Origin: CAZINM01 sp964540605
GTDB lineage: Bacteria > Patescibacteriota > Dojkabacteria > SC72 > JAHDCA01
Direction of reading: 5' to 3'
NCBI GenBank assembly: GCA_964540605.1
Contig: CAZINM010000036.1
Span: 1 to 10,576 of the forward strand
Length of the DNA: 10,576 bases
Shown: positions 1 to 6,643 of the stretch, piece after piece
Layout of the letters: every line of letters starts with the position of its first letter
How positions within the stretch are numbered: position 1 is the stretch's first letter
Position numbers and translations under genes: made by a program
Notes under the pieces: model-generated
What the model was told of the DNA's origin: nothing
What the model saw: only the letters and a program-made list of their open reading frames with translations
Database searches by the model: none

Positions 1-230
1 GTTATATATTTTTGAGTAAGTTCGTGTGAGAGTAATTTGTAAGAATTTCGAAAAATAGCATTTTTTATTCCAAGCTCTTTTTCAAGGCAAAAAACCTTGC
101 ATCCACTATTAATTAGCTGTTGAGTCATCTCATTATCATCTACACAAACAATATGGAGATCCTTGATGATTTTTTCTAATCCGATAGCTCTTTCAGGATC
201 ATTTGTTAGGTAAAATATTTTGTTCATCAT
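1..230 (-). CDS. N-terminal part of unidentified protein, runs off the left edge
   Basis: About 76 codons are visible, beginning MMNKIFYLTNDPERAIGLEK and staying open to base 1, so the C-terminal part lies outside the window. Two adjacent ATG codons (230 and 227) are the only good starts. The frame begins 32 bases inside the end of the PLP-enzyme gene, which suggests translational coupling and a shared transcript. The visible part alternates hydrophobic strand-like segments (KIFYL, IVCVDD, KVFCLE) with helices, as in an N-terminal Rossmann-like or pre-ATP-grasp domain; it has no signal peptide or membrane segment. I do not recognise the family from this fragment. Because a LysW-like gene sits close by, an ATP-grasp ligase is a natural guess, but no ATP-grasp motif is visible in this part. 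I am confident that it is a coding region and unsure what it does. Confidence 0.6.
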   Translation of the reverse strand, partial: MMNKIFYLTNDPERAIGLEKIIKDLHIVCVDDNEMTQQLINSGCKVFCLEKELGIKNAIFRNSYKLLSHELTQKYI

Positions 231-1194
231 TGTAACCAGTATTAATAACCACAATGTTATTTAATTTATATCCATGTGATAATGCTTTTTTTACAGAAGC
301 AACAGCGACAGCACCCTCATTTGAGATATAGTTTGCACCAATCTGCTGAAGTTCAGTTAATGTTGATCTGACCATATCTTCATTAATAACCCACCCTGCT
401 CCATCAGATCTCTTTATTGCAGAAACAACCTCACTGAATCTATGGCCAATTCTATCGATTATACTATGCACCGAGGAGTTTGATTCTGTAAGAAAATTGT
501 CATCAAATTCGCGAGCAAAAATATTAACTTTTGTAGTTTGACAAACATGAATTCTTGGTAATGAAGAGATCTCATTTTTTTCGATCAGATCCTCAAAACC
601 TTGATAAATGCCCATTAAGGTCGTTCCACTAGATGTAGGAATAAAAATATCACTAATATTTTTTATATTCTTTGATAGTTCTGTAGCTATAGTTGTGTAA
701 CCAGTTGTGGCAATAGGATCTTTTGAGCCTCTTAAGAGAAAACTATTATTTTTGTGAGCATATTCATCAGATTCAGATAAAGCTTTTGGAGTTATAAATA
801 CTTGAATGTTAGGATATTTTTCTCTGATCCTGCGATGATCGATCTGAGCAAGTGATGATAATCTAGATAATTTCGATTCTGGAGTATTATCTGGTAAAAA
901 GATCGTAAGATTGAGATCTGTATATTTTATTAAATTAAAAGCACTAATTGCAGAGTTTCCCGAGCTTGAGATCACAAAATCCTTATGACCCTTAGATAAA
1001 TGATATGAAATTTCATAAGCAAGACCTCTATCCTTATGAGATCCAGCAGGATTTAGATCTTCTCTTTTAACTGAGACTTTTGTATTGAAACCGATCGATA
1101 TTTCAGTTAATGGTGTGTTCCCCTCATCTTTAGATAATCTATATTCTTCAGGCACAAGAAGATATTTAGCATCTAAAATATCCCAGATTCCCAT
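199..1194 (-). CDS. Threonine-synthase-like PLP-dependent enzyme (fold type II)
   Basis: The 331-residue protein belongs to the tryptophan-synthase-beta / threonine-synthase superfamily of pyridoxal-phosphate lyases. Visible motifs are EGNTPL at 24-29, the PLP-lysine motif GSHKDRG at 51-57 with the Schiff-base lysine probably K54, the substrate-carboxylate loop SSSGNS at 76-81, and the PLP phosphate loop TSSGTT at 187-192. The order and spacing fit threonine synthase (O-phosphohomoserine to threonine), but the chain is shorter than many threonine synthases and the SFKDRG motif reads SHKDRG, so the true substrate could be another beta- or gamma-substituted amino acid. No signal peptide is present; it is presumably cytosolic. 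The gene is divergent from the LysW-like gene, 55 bases apart, and overlaps the next minus-strand gene by 32 bases. It ends in TGA. The ATG at 1194 has no Shine-Dalgarno sequence. The superfamily is secure; the exact reaction is inference. Confidence 0.85.
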   Translation of the reverse strand: MGIWDILDAKYLLVPEEYRLSKDEGNTPLTEISIGFNTKVSVKREDLNPAGSHKDRGLAYEISYHLSKGHKDFVISSSGNSAISAFNLIKYTDLNLTIFLPDNTPESKLSRLSSLAQIDHRRIREKYPNIQVFITPKALSESDEYAHKNNSFLLRGSKDPIATTGYTTIATELSKNIKNISDIFIPTSSGTTLMGIYQGFEDLIEKNEISSLPRIHVCQTTKVNIFAREFDDNFLTESNSSVHSIIDRIGHRFSEVVSAIKRSDGAGWVINEDMVRSTLTELQQIGANYISNEGAVAVASVKKALSHGYKLNNIVVINTGYNDEQNILPNK

Positions 1195-1206
1195 GATTTA
1201 TATAAG

Positions 1207-1215
1207 TGATATAAT
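1207..1215 (+). promoter_or_regulatory. Extended -10 promoter for the LysW-like gene
   Basis: The plus strand reads TGATATAAT, a perfect -10 hexamer (1210-1215) with an upstream TG at the extended -10 position. No -35 box is recognisable at the usual distance, which is acceptable for extended -10 promoters. Transcription would begin near 1222 and give a leader of about 28 bases before the ATG at 1250. Confidence 0.5.
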
Positions 1216-1221
1216 GAGCAT

Positions 1222-1227
1222 ATTGTA
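1222..1227 (-). promoter_or_regulatory. Possible -10 box for the PLP-enzyme gene
   Basis: The minus strand reads TACAAT, with a poor -35 candidate (TTTCTA) 17 bases upstream that lies across the LysW start codon. It would place a start site about 20 bases before the ATG at 1194. It lies immediately beside the oppositely directed promoter at 1207-1215, so the two promoters would compete or be co-regulated. The call rests on the hexamer alone in very AT-rich DNA. Confidence 0.25.
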
Positions 1228-1249
1228 CATAATTTGAATATTATTAGAA

Positions 1250-1420
1250 ATGCCTCAAAAAATAACATGCCCAGAGTGTATGAATGAAATAGAACTCGAC
1301 CCTTCAAGGAAGTACGCTGTAGGAGACATTATTGAATGTCCTTATTGCGGGAGTGAATTAGAAGTTGTTGAAGTTACAGACAAAGGGATCGAGATCCAAC
1401 TTATTGAAGAAGAGAAGTAA
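1250..1420 (+). CDS. LysW-like amino-group carrier protein
   Basis: This 56-residue acidic protein has two zinc-ribbon knuckles, CPEC (C7, C10) and CPYCG (C30, C33), separated by a short beta segment, then GSELEVVEV, which closely resembles the LysW/ArgW carrier of the alpha-aminoadipate lysine pathway. In that family the gamma-carboxyl of a C-terminal glutamate, in an EDWGE-type tail, is amide-linked to the amino group of the intermediate by the ATP-grasp ligases LysX/ArgX. Here the tail is IEEEK: acidic, but the last residue is lysine and the EDWGE motif is missing. The reading frame stops cleanly at TAA, with no motif in the following bases of any frame. None of the lysine enzymes LysZ, LysY, LysJ or LysK is in the window; the neighbour is a PLP enzyme. 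The fold is clear, whereas carrier function is an inference; a simple zinc-ribbon protein is the alternative. Confidence 0.75.
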   Translation: MPQKITCPECMNEIELDPSRKYAVGDIIECPYCGSELEVVEVTDKGIEIQLIEEEK

Positions 1421-1496
1421 ATTTTCTTAGATCTACTCAATTCTCAATATGATAGGTTCGTTTTTTAGTCGAGTCTTTCGATTAATGTTGAATTTG

Positions 1497-4055
1497 CTAT
1501 TTAACAGCGATTCGCCCCTTCTCAACTCTCAGTTTTATGCTATTTTTCTGTTTAGAGTCATTCGAAAGCAAAATTTCAGCTAAAGGATTCTCGATCTCTT
1601 TCTGGATCATTCTTTTCATCGGTCTGGCACCGAATTCAGGTTCGTAACCTTTTTCAACTAGATAATCGAGAACCTTTTCATCATAATCAACATCAATATT
1701 TTGAGCTTTAGCAAGACTTAATGTCTCCTCAAGTAGAATTTTAACTATCTGTTTCAATTGATCTTTCTCTAGACCTTTAAATATTATTATGTCATCAAGT
1801 CTGTTCAAGAATTCTGGTTTGAATCTTTCTCGAAGATCCTCCATCAATTGATCCTGAAGGGATTCCCATTTTTTGTCAGGGTTATCCATACTCATATAAC
1901 TCATTATTTTTTCAGATCCGATATTGCTTGTTGCTATTATAATAGTATTTTTAAAGTCGACAGTTCTCCCTTTCGAGTCAGTTAAACGACCATCATCAAG
2001 TACCTGAAGAAGTGTATTAAATACATCTGGGTGGGCTTTTTCGATCTCATCCAACAAAATCACTGCATAAGGTTTTCTTCTTATAGCCTCTGTTAGTTGA
2101 CCACCCTCCTCATATCCTACATAACCTGGTGGAGACCCGATCATTCTGGAAACTGAGTGTTTCTCCATATACTCACTCATATCTAGTCTTATGATCGCAT
2201 CTTCATCTCCAAATATCTGATTTGCTAAAGTTTTAGCTAGAAGAGTTTTTCCAACACCCGTTGGACCTAAGAATAGGAATGAAGCAATAGGTTTTTTAGG
2301 ATCTTTCAAACCGACCCTTGATCTTCTAACTGCTTCTGCGACAGCTTTTACAGCATCGTCCTGTCCAACGACTCTTTCATGCAATACATCTTCTAATTTC
2401 ATTAACCTTTGTTTCTCCTCTTTTTGTAATTCAGTTATTGGGATCCCTGTCATTAGAGAAACAATTGTTGCAATATCTTCATTTGTTACAGTAGGCGTAC
2501 CTGTACCCTTTGATCTATCCCAATTCTCCTGTAAAGGTCTTAATTCTTCTTTTTTCTTTTCTATTTCCATTTTTATCTCCGCACTCTTTTCATGCTCACC
2601 AGCTCTACTTAAAGATTCTCTCTCTTTTTCTAGAGAAGAGATATCATTTTTTAGCTGATGAATTTCTTCAGGCTCGGCAGATGTGTCTAATCTTTTTTTA
2701 CTTGCAGCTTCATCGATCAAGTCAATGGCTTTGTCTGGTAAAAATCTGTCCTTTATATATCTTGCAGATAGATGAGCAGCTGAATCTATCGCTTCAGGGC
2801 CGATCTTAACTTTGTGATGAGCTTCATATTTATCTCTTAACCCTCTTAAGATCTCTATTGTTTGATCCACCGATGGCTCATTAACTAGTACAGGTTGAAA
2901 TCTTCTCTCAAGTGCAGCATCTTTTTCTATATATTTTTTATATTCTGAAAGTGTTGTGGCTCCAATTACTTGAAGTTCACCTCTTGCTAGTGCAGGTTTT
3001 AGCATATTAGAAAGATCCATCTGACCTTCTTGGGCACCTGAACCCACGATCGTGTGTAATTCATCAATAAACAAAATTATGTTCCTTCCAGTTTTTTCAA
3101 GCTCTGAAAGGATCTTCTTGGCTCTCTCTTCAAACTCTCCTCGATATTTTGATCCAGCAAGAAGACTTCCAACATCAAGCTCTTTAATTACTTTATCCCT
3201 TAAGATATCTGGTACATTTTCTTGTGAGATCCTTAACGCTAAACCTTCTGCAATTGCAGTTTTACCTACTCCTGGCTCTCCTATCAGAACAGGATTGTTC
3301 TTCTTCCTCCTCGAAAGGATCTGAATAACTCTAGTTATCTCGTCTGATCTACCTATAACTGGATCGATCTTTCCTATAACTGCGAGTTGAGTTAGATCTC
3401 TTGAGAATTCATCCAAAGTCGGAGTTTCTGTCTTTTTTGATGCATCTTTACCTTCCTTATCACCTTTTCCTACTATCTTTAAAACTGCTTGTCTAGCTTT
3501 TATAGGTGTGACTTCTAATTTTGTCAAAGTTTGAGCTGCAATACCTTCACCCTCTTTTATTAGACCTAAAAGTAAATGTTCTCCACCAATATAATTATGT
3601 CCGATATCCATAGCTTCTTGAAAAGCCAATTGAATGGACTGTTTTGCTCGTGGTGATAAACCTGGTGTCTCAATGATTTGATCTGTTTTTGATATTGTGT
3701 CATCGATCTGTTCTATTAGAAGTTGTGGATCTATTCCTAACTCTTTTAAAACCCTTTTCACCACATCATCACTTTTTGCTATTGCTATAAGCAAATGTTC
3801 GGTGTCGATATTTTTATTTCCTTTAGAGATCGCTTCAGACGCTGCCTCTTGTATATCCATCTTGGCTCTCTCAGAAAAATATTGGGTAATATCTACCTGC
3901 TCTGCTGAACCACGATCAAAAGAGTTACCACTATATGAATTCTTATTTATATCGTCATAGCATTGATCACAGACATTCATTGAAAGTTGTCTACCATTTA
4001 CCAATTGTGTAATTGTAGTTGTTGCCGGTCTTATATGACAATTTGAACAAATCAT
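1497..4055 (-). CDS. clpC: ClpC/ClpE-type AAA+ protein unfoldase with N-terminal zinc finger
   Basis: An 852-residue Hsp100 ATPase that would unfold or remodel proteins in the cytosol. Domains in order: a ClpE/McsA-like zinc finger (C3, C6, C29, C32); a double Clp-N domain at about 55-195; AAA-1 with Walker A GEPGVGKT at 259-266, pore loop KYRG at 303-306 and Walker B FIDE at 329-332; a short charged coiled-coil middle domain at about 460-515, as in ClpC and much shorter than in ClpB; AAA-2 with Walker A GPTGVGKT at 597-604, pore loop GYVG at 644-647, Walker B LLDE at 667-670 and sensor-2 GAR at 809-811. Both ATPase sites look intact. The hydrophobic-Gly-Phe loop that docks ClpC and ClpX onto ClpP is not visible between 711 and 745, where the chain reads SEKIMSYMSMDNPDKK. 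The ATG at 4055 lacks a Shine-Dalgarno sequence. A CIRCE-like operator upstream points to HrcA heat-shock control. The choice between the names clpC and clpE is open. Confidence 0.93.
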   Translation of the reverse strand: MICSNCHIRPATTTITQLVNGRQLSMNVCDQCYDDINKNSYSGNSFDRGSAEQVDITQYFSERAKMDIQEAASEAISKGNKNIDTEHLLIAIAKSDDVVKRVLKELGIDPQLLIEQIDDTISKTDQIIETPGLSPRAKQSIQLAFQEAMDIGHNYIGGEHLLLGLIKEGEGIAAQTLTKLEVTPIKARQAVLKIVGKGDKEGKDASKKTETPTLDEFSRDLTQLAVIGKIDPVIGRSDEITRVIQILSRRKKNNPVLIGEPGVGKTAIAEGLALRISQENVPDILRDKVIKELDVGSLLAGSKYRGEFEERAKKILSELEKTGRNIILFIDELHTIVGSGAQEGQMDLSNMLKPALARGELQVIGATTLSEYKKYIEKDAALERRFQPVLVNEPSVDQTIEILRGLRDKYEAHHKVKIGPEAIDSAAHLSARYIKDRFLPDKAIDLIDEAASKKRLDTSAEPEEIHQLKNDISSLEKERESLSRAGEHEKSAEIKMEIEKKKEELRPLQENWDRSKGTGTPTVTNEDIATIVSLMTGIPITELQKEEKQRLMKLEDVLHERVVGQDDAVKAVAEAVRRSRVGLKDPKKPIASFLFLGPTGVGKTLLAKTLANQIFGDEDAIIRLDMSEYMEKHSVSRMIGSPPGYVGYEEGGQLTEAIRRKPYAVILLDEIEKAHPDVFNTLLQVLDDGRLTDSKGRTVDFKNTIIIATSNIGSEKIMSYMSMDNPDKKWESLQDQLMEDLRERFKPEFLNRLDDIIIFKGLEKDQLKQIVKILLEETLSLAKAQNIDVDYDEKVLDYLVEKGYEPEFGARPMKRMIQKEIENPLAEILLSNDSKQKNSIKLRVEKGRIAVK

Positions 4056-4084
4056 TGTACATACGGTTAAATATTACTATCACG

Positions 4085-4113
4085 AGGATAATATATTAGC
4101 AGATATGTGTCAA
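4085..4113 (-). promoter_or_regulatory. Promoter of the Clp ATPase gene
   Basis: On the minus strand a perfect -35 box TTGACA (4113-4108) is followed by a 17-base spacer and TATCCT (4090-4085, four of six matches to the -10 consensus). The start site would be near 4078, leaving a leader of about 23 bases before the ATG at 4055. The -35 box lies entirely inside the central spacer of the CIRCE-like operator, so a bound repressor would block RNA polymerase. Confidence 0.6.
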
Positions 4114-4122
4114 GAGTGCTAA
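4096..4122 (-). promoter_or_regulatory. CIRCE-like operator (HrcA binding site)
   Basis: The CIRCE consensus is TTAGCACTC, nine bases, GAGTGCTAA. On the minus strand the first half-site TTAGCACTC (4122-4114) is perfect, the spacer is exactly nine bases, and the second half-site reads ATCTGCTAA, matching six of nine positions, including the whole outer TGCTAA core. Position upstream of a Clp ATPase and overlap with the -35 box fit the known role of HrcA as a heat-shock repressor. No hrcA gene is in the window. Confidence 0.75.
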
Positions 4123-4158
4123 TAATGGCTTTTAAAAATGTTTTGTCGGATGAAAATA

Positions 4159-5352
4159 TTATAAAGGTAGGTCTGCAATAATTCGATCTACAGCATCTAA
4201 TGGGAATCTTTCAGATAACTTCTTGCTATCAATAGATAATTTCCCTGTTTTGATCTTATTAAAGATCTTCCTTATTTCTGAATTCAACCTATCAGCGTTT
4301 ACTTCTCCCTCTGGAAGTATGACTGCAAGCCCCATCTCCTCTAAGGTCTTTGCATTCTTATATTGTTCATTATGAGTAACCCAAGGTATAGGGATGAAAA
4401 TTGAAGGTTTTCTTAATACAGCCATTTCATAAACAGAATTTGCACCACTTCTTCCAATATATAGATCGATCGAGTCAAAAACCATTCCGATCTCATTTGA
4501 ATTTATGAATTTGGTAACATGTAGTCGATCTCTACATTTTTCAGGTAGTTTGTTCCTTTCTTTATTCAACATCTCATGATCATTATTAACTTTGTTATCA
4601 CCTGTTTGTAATATTACTTGATACTCCTCAACTAGATATCTGAGCATTTGTCTTAAAGTAATATTAAGTAAGTGACTACCCTGTCCTCCACCTGAGACTA
4701 AAATAATTGGGAGCTTCTCTTTATTGGGTAACATTGTTCTAACAGCATCAACCGTTTCGCCAAATCCATCTTTTTTGAATATATCTGGTCTTACAGCATT
4801 CCCAACAAGTACAGTCTTATTTTTATTAAAATACTCTTTTGATTGCTCGAAAGAGAGATACACTCTTTTTGCAAATTTTCCTACAATTTTGTTTGTTAAT
4901 CCAACAGCTGCAGTTTGCTCGTGTATGTAAATAGGGATCTTTTTGATCCAACCAGCAAAACAAACTGGAACTGTGACATATCCACCAGTTGATATGATCA
5001 TATCTGGCTTGAAGTTCTTGATCTCTTTGATAGCATCAAAAAAACCTCCAATGACGCCAAATAATAGTGTTACTGTACGCCATGAGAAATATCTTTGAAG
5101 CTTACCTGCTCTGATTGATCTGAAAGGGATCTCGGTCTTTCCAATTATTTTTTCATCAAGACTTTCAGATCCCTCTTCTCCCTCCATTGGTAGATTCCCG
5201 CCAATATACAAAATATTTTCATATAAATTAGGGTATTTTGATCTTAAGCCTTGAATTATCGCCATGGCTGCAGAAATATGACCTCCAGATCCTCCGCCTG
5301 TAAAAATGATCTTTTTATTTAGTTGTTCAGCTGTAGATCTGTTCTCCTTCAT
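4159..5352 (-). CDS. murG: MurG, UDP-GlcNAc:lipid I N-acetylglucosaminyltransferase
   Basis: MurG transfers GlcNAc from UDP-GlcNAc to lipid I to form lipid II, the last cytoplasmic step of peptidoglycan synthesis, at the inner face of the membrane. The 397-residue chain has the GT-B layout: glycine-rich loop GGGSGGH at 19-25; GGYVTVPV at 123-130; the acceptor-side motif HEQTAAVGLTNK at 144-155; GNAVRPDI at 184-191; the second glycine loop GGGQG at 221-225; and the UDP-GlcNAc-binding segment IGRSGANSVYEM at 299-310, followed by the HNEQ motif at 327-330. It is somewhat longer than typical MurG because of a roughly 13-residue N-terminal extension and a few loop insertions (for example 53-67). 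The start lies 26 bases inside the end of ftsW, indicating coupled translation. An alternative start nearer residue 13 is not available as ATG, GTG or TTG. Confidence 0.95.
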   Translation of the reverse strand: MKENRSTAEQLNKKIIFTGGGSGGHISAAMAIIQGLRSKYPNLYENILYIGGNLPMEGEEGSESLDEKIIGKTEIPFRSIRAGKLQRYFSWRTVTLLFGVIGGFFDAIKEIKNFKPDMIISTGGYVTVPVCFAGWIKKIPIYIHEQTAAVGLTNKIVGKFAKRVYLSFEQSKEYFNKNKTVLVGNAVRPDIFKKDGFGETVDAVRTMLPNKEKLPIILVSGGGQGSHLLNITLRQMLRYLVEEYQVILQTGDNKVNNDHEMLNKERNKLPEKCRDRLHVTKFINSNEIGMVFDSIDLYIGRSGANSVYEMAVLRKPSIFIPIPWVTHNEQYKNAKTLEEMGLAVILPEGEVNADRLNSEIRKIFNKIKTGKLSIDSKKLSERFPLDAVDRIIADLPL

Positions 5353-6541
5353 CTGTGAATCGACTTATGTTTAAAAGTATTGCCATTCCAATCATTGCAA
5401 CCATAGTACCAGAACCTCCGTATGTAATAAATGGTAGGGGCATTCCTGTTAGTGGTATTAAGCCTACATTTGCAGCCATGTTAAAAAGTGCCTGAGTTGT
5501 AAGCCAAACAGTAATACCTATTGCGATCAATCTTCCTTGTCTGTCTGGAGCAGATCTTGCAATTTTCAGACCAGTATTGGCAAAAATGATCCAAGCTATG
5601 ACAAATAAAATTCCTCCGAGCATACCTAATTCCTCAAGAATAACTGCGAAGATCGAGTCGGTGAATGCTGTAATTTCAACTAAATAGCCAAATCTTTGTC
5701 TTGATTGCCCAAATCCTTTACCCCAAAAGCCTGCAGATCCAATTCCTATAAGTATTTGATACATTTGGTATCCTGCACCTTGAGGATCTTCTATTTCTCC
5801 AGTTAGAAGCAATTTAATAAAAGTTCTTACACGAGAAAGTCTGTATGGTGCAAGTATTGCAGCTATAGCACCAAGTAAGGCGAATACTCCACCTAACATT
5901 GCACTTCCGATCAGATGTGCATAATCCGTTCCAGATGCAAGGAATACGGCAAATGCCGTTACACCAACTATCATGGTGGTTCCAAGATCTGGTTCCAAAA
6001 TGATGAGGATCATGATCAGACCTAAAACAGCTATGAATCCTGCTAATCTTTTCATAAAACCCTCTGTAAAAGCCTCTTTGAAATTCTTAAATGATTTCTT
6101 CTCTTTTGCTAACAGTGTCGCCAGATAGATAACAAAGACTGGTTTTATAAACTCTGCTGGTTGTATAACGATATAATCTGAGCCTAGTCTTAGCCATCGA
6201 CTTGAACCGTTGGTGTCTTGGGAAAAAAGTACCATTATAAGCATCAGGATATTAACGCCAAGTATTGGAAGAATTAACTTACTAAATTTTCGATAATCCC
6301 AGAAGATTATTATTATAGATGGTACTAGACCTATCAATATCCAAATTAAATGTAGTTTGAGGAAATGAAAAGGATCATTAAATGGAGGTTGATCAGCCTG
6401 ATATACACTTGCATCAAATATCATTATTGCACCGAATATCAACATCGCTAAAGTGAAAAACAGGAGTGTTTTATTTACTCCGTGAGCCTTCTCTCTAAAT
6501 TTCACTTCTGTTCTTCTTTTCGGTGTTGTTCGTTTTACCAC
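5327..6541 (-). CDS. ftsW: FtsW/RodA-family (SEDS) lipid II polymerase
   Basis: A 404-residue polytopic membrane protein of the SEDS family, which polymerises lipid II into glycan strands together with a class B penicillin-binding protein. A basic cytoplasmic N-terminus (1-24) is followed by about ten membrane helices. Family motifs are GSSRWLRLG at 112-120, QPAEFIKP at 127-134, EPDLGTT at 183-189, GYQ at 257-259, GKGFGQS at 274-280 and PLPFITYGGSG at 368-378. The probable catalytic Asp of the large extracellular loop is D295 in TDSIFAVILEELG; the segment before it, YLVEITAF, seems about two residues longer than the usual YLPEAH. Adjacency to murG favours the division enzyme FtsW over RodA. 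The start codon is GTG at 6541, with an in-frame stop just upstream; a GGAG at about 19 bases is too distant to act as a Shine-Dalgarno sequence. Confidence 0.93.
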   Translation of the reverse strand: MVKRTTPKRRTEVKFREKAHGVNKTLLFFTLAMLIFGAIMIFDASVYQADQPPFNDPFHFLKLHLIWILIGLVPSIIIIFWDYRKFSKLILPILGVNILMLIMVLFSQDTNGSSRWLRLGSDYIVIQPAEFIKPVFVIYLATLLAKEKKSFKNFKEAFTEGFMKRLAGFIAVLGLIMILIILEPDLGTTMIVGVTAFAVFLASGTDYAHLIGSAMLGGVFALLGAIAAILAPYRLSRVRTFIKLLLTGEIEDPQGAGYQMYQILIGIGSAGFWGKGFGQSRQRFGYLVEITAFTDSIFAVILEELGMLGGILFVIAWIIFANTGLKIARSAPDRQGRLIAIGITVWLTTQALFNMAANVGLIPLTGMPLPFITYGGSGTMVAMIGMAILLNISRFTDEGEQIYS

Positions 6542-6568
6542 TTTATTAGTCGACTACTTTCTCCAATT

Positions 6569-6597
6569 AATATACTATTATTACAGTAGTTGATGAA
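6569..6597 (-). promoter_or_regulatory. Possible promoter for ftsW-murG
   Basis: The minus strand shows TTCATC (6597-6592), a 17-base spacer and TATATT (6574-6569). Both hexamers are weak matches, but the spacing is ideal and it lies 28 bases upstream of the GTG start in the only intergenic gap available. It overlaps the proposed promoter of the opposite operon. Confidence 0.3.
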
Positions 6598-6619
6598 AAT
6601 ATAAATAAATCTTTATTAA
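6590..6619 (+). promoter_or_regulatory. Possible promoter for the cytidylate kinase operon
   Basis: The plus strand shows TTGATG (6590-6595), an 18-base spacer and TATTAA (6614-6619), giving a start near 6626 and a leader of about 18 bases before the ATG at 6644. The surrounding DNA is extremely AT-rich, so chance matches are likely. Confidence 0.3.
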
Positions 6620-6643
6620 ATAACAATTAGATAATTATTGAAT

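Noticed and set aside
1421..1496. Bidirectional terminator between the convergent lysW-like and clp genes
   Set aside because: Only a 4-bp TCGA palindrome around a 5-base loop is present; too weak to call.
2510..3960. Plus-strand open frames at 2510-2809, 3052-3324 and 3697-3960
   Set aside because: All lie antisense within the Clp ATPase gene and have the Ser/Phe/Leu-rich composition typical of antisense shadows.
6638..6643. TTG start two codons upstream for the cytidylate-kinase-like gene
   Set aside because: The ATG at 6644 is in frame, only six bases away and a better initiator; no ribosome-binding site favours the TTG.
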